In this document: in pieces, positions 1-12,019 of the stretch | How positions within the stretch are numbered: the first letter of the stretch is position 1 | Layout of the letters: each line of letters starts with the position of its first letter | DNA from: Casuarina equisetifolia | Taxonomy: Eukaryota; Streptophyta; Magnoliopsida; Fagales; Casuarinaceae | DNA length: 64,000 nucleotides | Assembly: GCA_028551475.1 (NCBI GenBank) | Contig: CM052357.1 | Coordinates: 2,232,001 to 2,296,000 of the forward strand | Direction: 5' to 3' | Made by a program: the position numbers and the translations under genes | Notes under the pieces: model-generated | Seen by the model: only the letters and a program-made list of their open reading frames with translations | Told to the model about the DNA's origin: nothing | Databases searched by the model: none

Positions 1-3000
1 GCCAACTGCATTATCGAGAAACTGGTTTCTAAGCATGATGTATACGAACTTTTCTCTTTCTTTTCTGCTTTTGAATGAGCAGCAGCCACATAAACTAGGA
101 CCCAACTAGGATCCAATGTAAAACGCTGCAAATATGCACTAGCGAGATTGTGTGAACCCTGCGGGAAAAATATATTGTCTCCTCTCTCCAACGCCAAAAA
201 GGCTCAAAACCCAACTCTACCTATGTACTTTAAGGCTCGAACCCCTAGGAAAAGTAAAGGGTCCCCGTCCTTGGGTTAACTTTGATGGGGTCGTATGCTC
301 GTTGCAGTCTCTATTTTAAGCTTATAAAACTTCTCAAAAGAATTTGAAGAGGAGAGGTTATGTGTCCGAGAACATTCCCTATAGACGACGGATTATTATA
401 TCCATGGTGGGACGGAGGGTTGTTGCTTGGAGCCCTACCCACATGTTGTGTGTCTTTGTCTCTGACCCATGTCCTTTATGGCGTGTTTGGACATGGCAAG
501 TATGCACTGGGTTGTGGTTTGACCACTTGCCGTTTTTGTCACTTCCAGAGATATGAACAGATGGCTTCGCGTAGATGTTTGACCACAACTTCCACATGGC
601 AAGAGTTAGTGTCTCCAACTCTTGCTATTTGTCTTGTTACTAAATCCTTGGTCTAAAAGGAGCTGCTTGAATATTTGATAGGATTGTTATGTTAAGGGGA
701 AAAAAAATAGCATTGTCAAAATCTGTGGTCGTTTATAAATCTTCCTTTTCATTTTAAAGTTGTGGTACTCATTTAGAAGGAATGTGATCTCAAATATTCA
801 ATTCTAACAAACAAAAGAGAATATGTAGCCTTATACATGCACAATAGAAGTTATTTATTTATTTTTATAAACTATGAGTTAAAGATCTTTTGTCTAATAA
901 TAGTAAAGTTTTTTTGAATGTATTGGTACCCACAATTCATAAACATCTTTTTAATTGTACGAAATGAATATATTTAGAAAGTAATTTCAATGGTGAGTAG
1001 ATAATATTTAAAACTTCTTAATTTCAAGTTTGATATTCTAAAGATGAAAGAATGAGTATGTAAGTTAAAATAAAAAATAAAGCATTAGACACAATTTTTA
1101 TTTTGTGGTTTTGTTTCTGGTCGGACAGAACCCTCATTAAGCTTCTGCAACTTCGTTTTCCAATATTGTCAACTTTTCAAGGATTACCAAGAGGCTAGAG
1201 AAGATTCTTTTCTTTTTGCTATTTTTAGAGAGATCTTTCTTGTTAGGCGAAGAACTAATGGAAAAAGGAGTGCACTGTAGAGCCTTTTCAAATGAGGTGC
1301 CAATGAAGCCTAAAGAAAATGAAGAAACCTGCCCCGTATGCTTTTATTCCCTTTTCTAAAATTGGTCTCTTTCCAACGTTAGAAAATTTCAAACTTTTCC
1401 AGCTTTAGTTTTTAGACCACAGCTAGAGCCTAGAACCCCATGTGTGAATTCACGCCGATCATGTCTTAAATGTTCAGATTGTGCCGTGGAAAATCCGATA
1501 TAGGAGAGTAAACTAAGTTTGTTGGGACACAGATTCAAAGCCATGGCTTTTGACTCGACCGACATTATGATATAACTTTCTATTATGGGTCCCCTCTTTG
1601 CCTATTTTCTTCCAATCTTTGAAAGTTTTGGCAATTTCGTTTACAAAGTTTCCCTTCTTTTCTCCGATGCCATTTTTCAAACGGCATGATGAACTTTGTT
1701 CAACTTTAAAGTCAATGATTGTGTACAATCTTCTTTACAACTAGTTTGAATTGTGCACTCAATGTGACCCATGGGTTTATGAGGCATTTATGGTAAAAGG
1801 TTGGTTGCCTTCTAAGTTGTGGTGATTGATGGTGTTTCTTTAAGAAATCAAACGGAGGTGGATTAAGATAATTGAAAAAACATTTGTAGCTTGTACCTTT
1901 ACCTTCTCTAACTTCAAGCATTAGGCATAGAATTAGCTCAGCTGGTTGATGACAAGTTTTTGAAATATTTGAACATCAAGAAAGTTTATTTTTCTTCCAA
2001 TAATTTAGCAATTTAACTTAAAGAATTTAATATAAAATAGTATCTCTATGATCATTTTAACAGTTATTTGATTAGCTCAATTATTTCTACTAAGTTTAAG
2101 GTGAAATCTTCTTGATATTGGTTAAGTTTTATGAAGTTTGGTATAAGGTAATAATTTTTTTTACACTTTTTGAGATTTATTAATATCTTGGACGGTGAAA
2201 TTAAAGAGTTTGTTGTTAAATATTATTTTCACGAAAACTCAAGTAATAAGTTTGGACATCACATAATTCAATTGTATAAATTAATGAGTTGAGATCCATC
2301 TAATTATATTAATATCTTACTGTCGTTGATATCATTCAGTTGTTAATATTATTTCAATTGAATATATCTCATGTCAACAGGTACCTTATAACATATAAAT
2401 ATAGGACACTCTTGATGAAGATGGAAAAAAGCCCTTGAAGTTCATTGGAACACACAAAGACCAGAGTCCATTTTGTTCTTGGACTTTTCCCTATGTTTCC
2501 TTCCTTACTTCGGGCCCTTGTTAGAGTTGACCCAGGTAGCATACACTATGGGCTGTGTTTCTCTAAAAAAAACTCAAGGGACAGCTCTTTCTATCACTAA
2601 AGATGATGAAGTTTTTCTTTGTCATTTTGTGAGCAAAAATTGTTTTAAATGCATAAAAGGTTGGGTAAGACACTCTTAAGTTAATGAATTGGTTTAATTG
2701 CTAAGATAATGTTTGAATACAAATCTTAATATACAAAAATATTTATATCCTGCGCATAATTCAAAAGAAAAGGTTTTGTGTAACTATTTATAGCACTTCG
2801 ACTTTGAAAAATGGGCTCACATTGGTCCATCTAGTATGCTCAAAACCCAGTGCGGCAAGAGGACTGCCAAATAATGAGTCCATTGGACTAGTAATGAGCA
2901 CTGGAGCATTGGTGAAATATTATGTTCCATGAAATAACTAATAGTCAAACAATAATATAGTATAAGGAAAAAAAATGTCCAAGCAACATTTATTGTGTGA

Positions 3001-3114
3001 TAAATTCAAACTCATCATGCGTTACATTATACAGAGGCCACACTTGTAGACTTGTCAGTATGATTGTCACTCCATCCAAGTCAATTCATCTTGTCCTTTA
3101 CCTTTTTCTCTTTT
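1..3114. other. Intergenic DNA, nothing recognised
   Basis: AT-rich DNA with only short overlapping open frames in several phases. None carries a recognisable domain or a convincing exon structure. The stretch at about 344-660 is less AT-rich than its surroundings and is open in several frames on both strands, but the conceptual peptides show no motif I know. Confidence 0.5.
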
Positions 3115-4010
3115 TCACTTTTTCCCTCTTCCTTGAGCTGTAAACAAAAAGCGAATGCCCATATTAAGACTTTTGGGACAATGTAGACATAAACCATGTG
3201 GAGAAAAACCCTCACGTTGACTCCAAGGAATAATACGCGCCCCACATTCCTTGACCTGTATGTTCAAGCTTCTTATTTCAATTGAAACCTGAACTTGTTC
3301 CCTTTCATCCACAATCCAATGGATAAACCATGAATTGAAATATATGCACATGTCCCTTATAGTCAACCAAACTCCATTTCGTCCCAAGGGAAGCACTTCA
3401 GCGACACGTAAGACAATGGGAAATCTTGAACCATCAGCTTTGCATTCCACTTCGCAAACAAAAACAGGACAAGCAGAGTTATTTCCATCAAGTATTCTCG
3501 AATATGAAGTCCCACGGTCAATAACATTTCGTGCTTTTCCTTTTCTTTCATAATTCTTAGGCTCAAGGATTTCATAAACAATAAACAGAGTTAATCCCAA
3601 AACATGTATATATGTGGCATGGTATGAGGCCTCTGCAAAGATCGTGCATACGAAGAAAGTGCAGCATGAAAATCTGGAGTCCTACGACATTGATTCGTCC
3701 TGGAGAAAGTAGAACTTCTCTAGTTAAACCACTTTGGGATTTCAGATTCCAAGGTAGGGCCCCATGCTATCTTGATAGAAGGATACTGAAATTATCACAA
3801 AAGGAAAGGTGGATTAAGAAAAAAGAAAAAGATGTGAATTGCTATAATTTTAGGCTATTGGGCAATACGGCTTGTGTTTATCTCAACAATGTGATATACT
3901 TATTCTAAAAAAGAGTAAGAGACTTACCTGTCCTTTAGCAGATTAAACCAAATGCTGCCGGTATAAGGCTTGTCCTGTTAACCAAAATAGGAGCCCCGAA
4001 TACACAAATC
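3115..4010 (-). pseudogene. TNL 3'-end relic: LRR exon tail plus C-JID exon
   Basis: This is the left-most member of the TNL cluster, reduced to its 3' end. Reading the minus strand, about 4010-3928 matches the tail of the last LRR exon (SYFG, then a stop where TNL-B has Y) and ends at a GTAAGT donor. After a short intron with a TTTCAG acceptor at 3786-3787, the C-JID exon begins at 3785 with AWGPTLESEIPKWFN, immediately followed by TAG. After a frame change, the rest of the C-JID is open at 3600-3115: LTLFIVYEILE, the pair CPVFVCEVE and VLRVAEVLPLGRNGVWL, and VKECGARI near the end. The C-JID is the post-LRR jelly-roll domain of TNLs that helps bind effectors. Two stops and a frame change make it non-functional. 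No TIR, NB-ARC or LRR body precedes it before the Gypsy-type element begins at 4570. Confidence 0.8.
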
Positions 4011-4163
4011 ACCGGTCAACAACTTTGTGCTTGAGATCGACGCATCTATTGAGCCATAGAGCAGGCTCTATTTTATGTTTTTTACAGAGTCCTAAATAAG
4101 TTGCAGAGGGTTGCCTACACTTCAATTTATGTTTTTTCTTAGAAAAGGCCTTATTTTATCTTT

Positions 4164-4267
4164 GCGGTGGCTTACAGGTCAAATAGCTCTTTTACCCTTG
4201 CATCAGCTAAAGTCTGCAGTGGCTCACAGATCAACTAGCTCATTTACCCCTGCATCAGCTAAAGCCG
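4164..4267. repeat. 52-bp tandem duplication, two copies
   Basis: Two adjacent copies start at 4164 (GCGGTGGCTTACAGG) and 4216 (GCAGTGGCTCACAGA). Both end in CATCAGCTAAAG. They differ at several positions, so the duplication is not recent. No coding content is seen. Confidence 0.8.
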
Positions 4268-4379
4268 TGGTTTTCTTGAGATAGGAAAATGCCCAAATGA
4301 ATTTTCCTGCAGTTCAGGTTAAGAATGTCACACTGATTGTTAAAAGCACACGCCACAGATATATTAGGGGTGGGCAATG

Positions 4380-4564
4380 ACACACCTCTTGCACCAAGTA
4401 CACGCGCAAGCACCCCTTAACTTTAGAATAGGGCTGCTGTAGTCAAAACCTTTTCATATAGCAAAAACCTGAAAGACACGTCATTCAAGTTACGCAACTA
4501 AGAAGTTCTACCATAAAATATTGCTCAACTACAAGTTAATATTTGTGAAGCTATCAACTAAATG
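4380..4564. repeat. Segmental duplication, copy 1 left part (interrupted by LTR element)
   Basis: The stretch with GGGCTGCTGTAGTCAAAACC and AAGAAGTTCTACC matches 13460-13600 in the same order. It ends at ...CAACTAAATGAGAGG, where the LTR element enters. The homology resumes after the element at about 10731. The paired copy has no element. Confidence 0.7.
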
Positions 4565-4569
4565 AGAGG

Positions 4570-5842
4570 TGATAACTCTATTTTTATAGAGTTATTTTAC
4601 CTATTTTAGGCAATAAATAACTTTAATAATTGTGAGAAAACATTTGAACTCCTCTTTATTTACCTAAATTTATCTTGTTTATGTAGCACAATGAGGCAAG
4701 GAGAAAAAGGATGAACATGGAGAGCCTGATGCTTATTGTGTGGCAAAATCATAATATCAATATCAAGAGAGTCAAGATGGGCTTGGGCTTTGAATGATTG
4801 TTATTAGATTTTATTGTTATTGGGTTTTCTAAATAATTAGAAAACCTAATCATATTAGGAGTTCAAAGCCTAATTAAATTAGGAATTCAAAACCCAATTG
4901 TTTTAGATCTCTAAAACCCAATTCTACTAGGATAAGAGTAGGTCTAAACCTAAACTCTATTTAAGAAAAGAGAAGAGGCAAAAGAAGAAAGAGGAGGAAA
5001 TTGAACACAACTTAAGAAAGAGGCCAAGAATTTAAGATTTTCTTGAAGAGAAGACAAAAAGAGTAACAGACTTCTTGTTTTTGGATTCAAGATGCATTAT
5101 TTATTCCTTATTATTATTCTTCCTCATTATTTCTTTATGCTTTAATTTATTTTTGTTAGAGCTACGATGTAACCTAATTATGATGATATGAATCTTATGA
5201 TTATTATGTTTTGCAAAATATTTTATTTATGTGAGTTATATATTATTATGCTTAATGCTTTTAAGTGATTGGCCACCACTTGAATGATTTGATGTGCATG
5301 TTTGAGACTGAGAGGTAATAATATGCAATTGCTTCTTATAATATATAACCATAAATTAAATATGGATAGACATATACCATGTTGTTTGTGTGGCTTTTGG
5401 TGATAAGATAATCAAAAGATTTATTGTAAACTGGGAATGTTCATAGATTCTAATGCATTTGGTTTGTTTCAATTCACATATAGAAATATAGTGAATTAAT
5501 GAACTAAGTAAGTTTGCTATACCTAGACATAGGATAATAAATAAATTAGAAAGTTCCGCCATCACATAGATATTATCTTTCTTGCAAGCATACATAATCT
5601 ACATTAGTACCTCGTAGTTATGGTGAAATTGGACACTCTAACATCTTTTGTGTATTTAGTTTTATTAAATTTAGTTGATTAGTTTATTCTCTATCAATTT
5701 GGATTTGTTAGATAAATTCTAGGAGTTATTCACCGTTAGTAATTAGTTGGCATAGTAATCACCAATCTCTGTGGGACGATACTTTCCTTATCATTATATT
5801 ACTTGTTCGACATGTTCACTTACATTTAAATTTTACCAAACA
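4570..5842 (+). repeat. 5' LTR of the Gypsy-type element
   Basis: 1273 bp, starting TGATAACTC and ending ACCAAACA. It matches 9428-10725 along its whole length with scattered substitutions. It lacks a roughly 24-bp tandem unit (GAGTTCAAAACCTAATTAAA) that is present in the 3' LTR near 9742. Confidence 0.92.
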
Positions 5843-5848
5843 AGTTTT

Positions 5849-5867
5849 TGGCGCCGTTGCCGGGGAT
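5849..5867 (+). other. Primer-binding site, tRNA-Asp type
   Basis: TGGCGCCGTTGCCGGGGAT lies six bases after the LTR end. It is the complement of the 3' end of plant tRNA-Asp (..ATCCCCGGCAACGGCGCCA, from memory). It primes minus-strand DNA synthesis and is typical of Athila-type elements. Confidence 0.85.
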
Positions 5868-5935
5868 TGGTTGTTTTACTGTTGATTAATATTAATACCG
5901 AATAATTTCTAAGTTTAATCTAGCTTTTATTTTCT

Positions 5936-6135
5936 TTTAAGAAAAAAATCATTTTTTTTAATTCTTGAAAAAAAAATTGTTTCTTTTAATTCTTGAAAAA
6001 AAAATCGTTTCTTTTATTTCTTGAAAAAAAAAAAAATCGTTTCTTTTAATTCTTGAAAAACAAAAAAAAAATCATTTCTTTTAATTCTTGAAAAACAAAA
6101 AAAAAATCGTTTCTTTTAATTCTTAAAAAAAAATT
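5936..6135 (+). repeat. Degenerate minisatellite in the gag leader
   Basis: About six copies of a 30-37 bp unit of the form TTTCTTTTAATTCTTGAAAA plus an A-run of variable length and TCG or TCA. Length varies mainly in the A-run, which points to replication slippage. It lies in the untranslated leader between the primer site and gag. Confidence 0.8.
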
Positions 6136-6197
6136 TGTTTTTTCTTAAGTTGTTGAAAAAAAAATTTAGTTGTTAAAGAAAAAAGAAAAAAAAGTCT

Positions 6198-7829
6198 ATG
6201 TTAAGTTGTTATGCAACAATGATGGAAAGATATGATGGTACATATAGACTTGTAAAAGACTATGTTGCACCAACATTTTGGAATGCCACATCAAGCATTA
6301 GGCGTGCAATTCAGGCAAATAACTTTGAGATCAAGCCCGTGCTCATCAAGATGTTTCAAAAATCTGTGCAATATAGTGGGCTACCAAATGAGGATCCAAA
6401 AGCTCACATTGAAGCATTTCTTGAATTTTGTGACATGATTGGAGATCATGGAGTTATAGAAGATGTTATCAGGTTGAAACTATTTCCATTTTCTCTTAGA
6501 GATACAGCTAAAAAGTGGTTCTTTTCACTTCCTGCAGGATTAATTACTACATGGGATGATTTGGCTCAAAAATTTCTTGGTAAGTTCTTTCCTTTTGCAA
6601 GATCTGCTAAATTGTGTAACGATATTTTCACTTTTGAGCAGATGAATGATGAATTATTATATGAAGCTTGGGAGAGATTCAAGGAACTTTTGAAGATATG
6701 TCCAAATCATGGATTACCTACGTGACTACAGGTACAAACTTTTTATAATGGGTGTAGTATGAATCTTCGTTGTGTAATTGATACAGCTGCAGGAAGGGAC
6801 TTACATAGCAAAACACCAGAAGAGGCATTTAATTTTCTAGAGGAGATGACATTTGATAACTATCAATGGTCTACTGAGAGACTACCAATGCATCAAGCAA
6901 GTGGAGTCCATGAAGTAGATACCTTTGCCAACTTACATGTAGAATTGGAAGTGTTCCTAAAGAATAGAGAATATGAATTTTGTGGTGGAGCACATGAGAA
7001 CACAGAATGTCAAGTAGGTAACCCTAATGCTCATTATAATGATTACGCTAATTTTGTTGAAATTCCTAACAGGTCACAAAATGATTATTACTCAAATACG
7101 TACAATCTGGGATGACACAACCATCAAACTTTTTCATGGAGTAACCCAAGTGAGATGAGACTGCAACCAACATTTTGGCAAACAGAAGAGGTGAAACCTA
7201 ACTACGAGAACATGATTAGTGAGCTATCCAGCACCACACAGAACTTTACAGAGAGGATTGAAGCAAGATTTCAGAATCAAGAAGTGAGTTTTCAGAGACA
7301 AGAAGCTTCAATCCGAAAATTAGAGTTGCAGATGAGTCAGCTCATCAGTATGATCTCAGAGAATCAGGAGGGTCTTTTGCCTAGTGATATAGAGAAAAGT
7401 CTTGAAGATACCATAGAGGCAATAACCCCAACATGTGGCAAGCAAGTAGGAAAAGTTGATGTTGACAAAGAGAGTCTCAAAGATAATGATAAAAATGTCA
7501 GCACGCAACTTGAGGAGGTACCTAGGAGCAAGCTTGTTCTAGAAAATCCTATGTCCTTTATGCTTCCAGCTCCATCTCCCCAAAGATTCCAACAATGCGT
7601 AAAAGATAAGCAGTTTTTGGAATTCCTCGATACATATTTAAAACAGCACATTAACATTCTTTTTGCAGATGCTCCAGTTCAAATATCTAGTTGTGCAAAA
7701 CTTTTGAAAGAGATATTGGAGAACAAAAGGAAGCTGGAAGTATATGAGACAGTTGTGCTAATTGAAGAATGCTCAACAATCAAACGATACAAACTGTCTC
7801 CTAAACTATTGGAGTTTCATCCTCCTTAA
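6198..7829 (+). pseudogene. gag: gag of the Gypsy-type element, two nonsense codons
   Basis: One continuous reading frame of 544 codons broken by TGA at 6723-6725 and 7113-7115; all three open pieces are in the same phase. The first piece has the retrotransposon gag core (FEIKPVLIKMFQ, SVQYSGLPNEDPKAHIEAFL, LRDTAKKWFFSLP, EQMNDELLYEAWERFKELL). Both stops fall where relatives carry tryptophan (LPT-stop-LQVQTFYNG; YNLG-stop-HNHQTFSWSN), so both are single TGG-to-TGA changes. The zinc knuckle is degenerate: YEFCGGAHENTEC keeps the second Cys, His and last Cys, but the first Cys is Tyr. A coiled-coil-like, Gln-rich segment follows (about 7210-7350). The end (LDTYLKQHINILFADAP, LLKEILENKRKLE) corresponds to the stretch just before protease in autonomous Athila-like polyproteins, but the frame stops there. 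It is a structural capsid protein when intact. Start chosen at the first Met of the frame. Confidence 0.87.
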
Positions 7830-9411
7830 GCAACATGTGAAGGATAGTTTGGCTGAAAACTATAAAACAAGCGCTTCTTGGAAGGCAACCCAAGTATTTT
7901 GTTAGCAGTTTGGTTAGAAGGCTGTTACCATATGCTCGTCACAGCTCCATTTTGACAACTTGCAATCAAGGGAGTTTTCTTATTCCTTCTTTATTATTGA
8001 TTTCTTTTGTTTTTACATTGAGGACAATGCTTCATTCAAGTTTGGGGGTAGGGAAAGAACCTTTGTGCAAAATTTGATTGAAATTTTTTTTATGTCATGA
8101 TTACATCCCATGTTGTGAATTCTTGGTGATTCTTTGGAAGATATAGATTTTGTTCAAACCTGCAATTGTAGTGTAAGTTAAGTGTGATTCTGATTATGTT
8201 GATCCACCTATTGAGCACTAAAAGTCCTTCATTTTTGAAATTGTGTGTATTTCTAAAGAATTTTCATGTGAAGTATGTGATTTTCTTATATCTCACCTGA
8301 ATCTTAGAATTTGTTTGATTTTCTCTTGAGGCGAAATCCTAAGCTGCATCTAATTGAGAAAATGATTTAGGTCATTCTTTGGATCGTTTGAGCCTTTCAA
8401 GCCAACCTTATTTATTTATCACCAGTCACCCCACTAAGCCTTGATTCATATCCATTTTTTTTTTGTTTAACACCCATATATATATACCCTTGAGCCTTTG
8501 ACAAATTATCTTTTTGTCCTACACCCTTGAACATATTGATTTTTAGGATATAAGTCTATTTGAGTGAAGAGAAATTAAGGGGAAGGATGTTATATGGGAA
8601 GGATGTTGATTGCAATGATTATGTAGTATAATATGTTGCTTTTGTGAATGCAAAAAAAAAAAAAAAAAAAAAAAACAACATCTGTCCAAGAATCAAATTC
8701 TCTTATTGTTTATTGTCAAATTCAAGTCACTAAAAGTTCAAAAATTGACTTTTACATAGTAGTTGGATGTCATCAACAAGGTAAGATTATAATGGTTACA
8801 TTTCTAGTCCTACTACTTGCTTTATGATTGCAAGCATGATTGTGACTTTTGTAAGTGTCAAAATCCAAGTGAAATCAAGTATTTTTGGGAAAAAATAAAT
8901 GAGAGAAGTGGTGATAGAAAGATCATTTGCGAAAAAAAAAGAAAAAAAAAAAGAAAGCAAAGAAAGGAAATGACAAAAGCTCAAATTAGATCCTAGAAAG
9001 TAATGTGTTCATGGGTGAATTAAGCCTAAATGACTTTTATCTTACTCCTAGCCCAGCCTTACATTACAAGCTTATAAAAGTCCTATTGATTTTTGGTTAG
9101 ATGATTGGCTTATATTAGTGGAGAGAGGAATGAAAAGCAAACATATGAGGTTTGGTTAAAGATTTTAAGAGGTTGCATATTAATGTGAATTTATTTGGAG
9201 TGCATATAGTTGAAAAGATAAGGACTCACACACACACATGTGATCAACATAGTTAAGAGTCTATCTTATCTTATGAAACAATTGTGGCGTTTGGATGAAA
9301 GCTATATTTTTCTTTGAATTATTAAGTTGAGCAATTATGGGATAATATCATGAAGGAGTTTTGTCTAAAACATATATTGTTTATTGCTTTTGCTAGAGGA
9401 CTAGCAAAATG
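7830..9411 (+). other. Non-coding interior of the Gypsy-type element
   Basis: 1.6 kb without a recognisable frame, where an autonomous element would carry pol. It contains ATTGAGGACAATGCTTC followed by AAGTTTGGGGGTAGG (8022-8050), which closely resembles the true polypurine tract, and long A-runs at about 8651-8675 and 8930-8955. Confidence 0.7.
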
Positions 9412-9427
9412 TTAAGTTTGGGGGTTT
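9412..9427 (+). other. Polypurine tract of the Gypsy-type element
   Basis: TTAAGTTTGGGGGTTT lies directly before the 3' LTR. The G5 core flanked by T-rich sequence is the expected plus-strand primer position. Confidence 0.75.
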
Positions 9428-10725
9428 TGATAACTCTATTTTTATAGAGTTATTTTACCTATTTTAGGCAATAAATAACTTTAATAATTGTGAGAAAACA
9501 TTTGAACTCCTCTTTATTTACCTAAATTTATCTTGTTTATGTAGCACAAGGAGGCAAGGAGAAAAGGGATGAACATGGAGAGCCTGATGCTTATTGTGTG
9601 GCAAAATCGTAATATCAAGATCAAGAGAGTCAAAATGGGCTTCGGCTTTGAATGATTGTTATTAGATTTTATTGTTATTGGGTTTTCTAAATAATTAGAA
9701 AACCTAATCATATTAGGAGTTCAAAGCCTAATTAAATTAGGAGTTCAAAACCTAATTAAATTAAGAGTTCAAAACCCAATTGTTTTAGCTCTCTAAAACC
9801 CAATTCTACTAAAATAAGAGTAGGTCTAAACCTAAACTCTATTTAAGAAAAGAGAAGAGACAAAAGAAGAAGGAGGAGGAAATTGAGCACAACTCAAGAA
9901 AGAGGCCAAAAATTCAAGATTTTCTTGAAGAGAAGACAAAAAGGGTGACAGACTTCTTGTTCTTGGATTCAAGATGCCTTCTTTATTCCTTATTATTATT
10001 CTTCCTCATTATTTCTTTATGCTTTAATTTATTTTTGTTAGAGCTACGATGTAACCTAATTATGATGATATGAATCTTATGATTATTATGTTTTGCAAAA
10101 TATTTTATTTATGTGAGTTATATATTATTATGTTTAATGCTTTTAAGTGATTGGCCACCACTTGAATGATTTGATGTGCATGTTTGAGACTGAGAGGTAA
10201 TAATATGCAATTGCTTCTTATAATATATAACCATGAATTAAATATGGATAGACATATACCATGTTGTTTGTGTGGCTTTTGGTGATAAGATAATCGAAAG
10301 ATTTATTGTAAACTGGGAATGTTCATAGATTCTAATGCATTTGGTTTGTTTCAATTCACATATAGAAATATAGTGAATTAATGAACTAAGTAGGTTTGTT
10401 ATACCTAGACATAGGATAGTAAATAAATTAGAAAGTTCCGCCATCACATAGATATTATCCCTCTTGCAAGCATACATAATCTACATTAGTACCTCGTAGT
10501 TATGATGAAATCAGACACTTTTAACATCTTTTGTGTATTTAGTTTTATTAAATTTAGTTGATTAGTTTATTCTCTATCAATTTGGATTTGTTAGATAAAT
10601 TCTAGGAGTTGTTTACCGTTAGTAATTAGTTGACATAGTAATCACCAATCTCTATGGGACAATACTTTTCTTATCATTATATTACTTGTTCGACATGTTC
10701 ACTTACATTTAAATTTCACCGAACA
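9428..10725 (+). repeat. 3' LTR of the Gypsy-type element
   Basis: 1298 bp, starting TGATAACTC and ending ACCGAACA. The extra length relative to the 5' LTR is mainly one added copy of a roughly 24-bp unit near 9742-9766. The target duplication AGAGG follows directly. Confidence 0.92.
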
Positions 10726-10730
10726 AGAGG

Positions 10731-11560
10731 TCAGTAGGGATTCTTAAGCCATCATGCGCAAGTTGCATGGGAGTTCCTTCCCTAAAGACAATCAACTTAA
10801 AAGCTGATCGTGACTATATTTGCATCTTGCTAAGTTCTATCATGCTAAGTATCGTTATGATATTTGTAGCATGTACAGAAATTGAATAAGAAAATCTCAC
10901 TCTCCCAAGTAGTGTGAGATATTCTAGATTAACTAGCATAAGCCTAAGCCCACCATGAGGCAAGAGAATCTAGAATTAAAATCAATGTATATTATGAATT
11001 AGCATCAAGTCAAGTCAATTTTTACTTAAATGTATTGGCATCATGAGATTGTGATTCAATTGGAAGAAAGAAACACTTAGTACCTTTTAGTCCAATTCAT
11101 AAGAATCCATTGTCCATGTGGTGATCAAACTCATGAGTCATACCAATTAATGCCATAACATCCTTTTCACATCTTCAAATCTCTGCAAAACTTGTTAATG
11201 TAACATTAGGAGAATATAATATCAAGAGAAATCACATAAAGGTTAGATTTGATCATGTAAACACACTTGTGGCAAAGAAGAGTGTAATGGTAACCATTTT
11301 GCAATAAGAATAAATGCATCAAAATATAACTAGATTAGCTCCTGAGAAAAAGGGGGGGGAGGGGGGGTGGAGGACACAAAAGGTATCAACATTGAAAAAG
11401 GAAAATAGGTATGATAGATATAAAAAGAAGTAACTAAAATGAACATATTGGGAGAAGTTTGTTAACTATAGAACATGATAGGATTGCATGGCTTGAGCTT
11501 CCACAATTTCATTTCTTGCCAACAAATAATATCACCAGTCATTATTGATATCCTTACATG
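10731..11560. repeat. Segmental duplication, copy 1 right part
   Basis: Matches 13660-14440 in order through shared anchors such as GAGAATCTAGAATT, TCAAGTCAA.TTTTTACTTA, GATCAAACTCATGA.TCATACCAA and GGCTTGAGCTTCCA. With 4380-4564 it forms one ancestral block split by the LTR element. No gene is visible in it. Confidence 0.75.
11352..11372. repeat. G-rich homopolymer tract
   Basis: Two runs of seven to eight G separated by one A, then TGGAGG. It is unique to copy 1 of the duplicated block and is a likely slippage site and possible assembly error. Confidence 0.8.
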
Positions 11561-11587
11561 GTGTTAGGGACCTGTATTCATGGATAA

Positions 11588-11632
11588 GTTGCCTTTTTTT
11601 TTTTTTCTTTTCTCTCTCTCTTTTTTTTTTTA
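11588..11632. repeat. Polypyrimidine low-complexity tract
   Basis: About 45 bases of T-runs interrupted by a CTCTCTCTC core. Confidence 0.85.
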
Positions 11633-12019
11633 TCAGGAAACCTATCCATTACCAATATAAAAAAGTATTTTCAGACCTTATGTAGCATATCCAATATCAA
11701 AATATCCAATTGTCTAGGCCCACTTTTCAAGATAACTACAAAACCAAACTTCACCATTACATAGAGAATCAGAAGACACATTATTGTTTTCTTACATAAA
11801 GAATTACAAGAAAAAGCAAAACATCAATAACTTGTTGATAGACACAAAATTTTTGGAATATTCACACAAGTGAATAAAACAAAAATTAAAATAATCACAA
11901 ACCAAACTTAGTATCTTATATAAGTTAATATCTATCTTTAAATATCCTTAATTTGAAGAAAAATTAAAATATGAAATACCAAGAAGAGGTCCGAGGGATT
12001 TTCAAATTCTAACAGCGCA

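Larger units (their letters stand above)
4570..10725 (+). mobile_element. Non-autonomous Ty3/Gypsy-type LTR retrotransposon (gag only)
   Basis: A complete LTR element: 5' LTR 4570-5842, primer site 5849-5867, gag 6198-7829, long non-coding stretch, polypurine tract about 9412-9427, and 3' LTR 9428-10725. Both LTRs run TG...CA, and the element is flanked by the 5-bp target duplication AGAGG (4565-4569 and 10726-10730). The primer site fits tRNA-Asp, as in Athila-like plant Gypsy elements, and the gag sequence fits that group too. No protease, reverse transcriptase, RNase H or integrase is present in the 3.6-kb interior, and the gag frame closes just where the protease would follow. This is the layout of a non-autonomous GAG-only element mobilised in trans. 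LTR divergence and two nonsense codons in gag say it is not recent and is no longer coding. Confidence 0.9.

Noticed and set aside
1-78. Open 25-codon reading at the left edge ending in TGA, possibly the last exon of a gene
   Set aside because: Too short to separate from chance, with no motif and no acceptor within the window.
5936-6135. Regular repeats resembling a CRISPR array
   Set aside because: The units abut with no unique spacers, differ in A-run length, and lie inside a plant LTR element.
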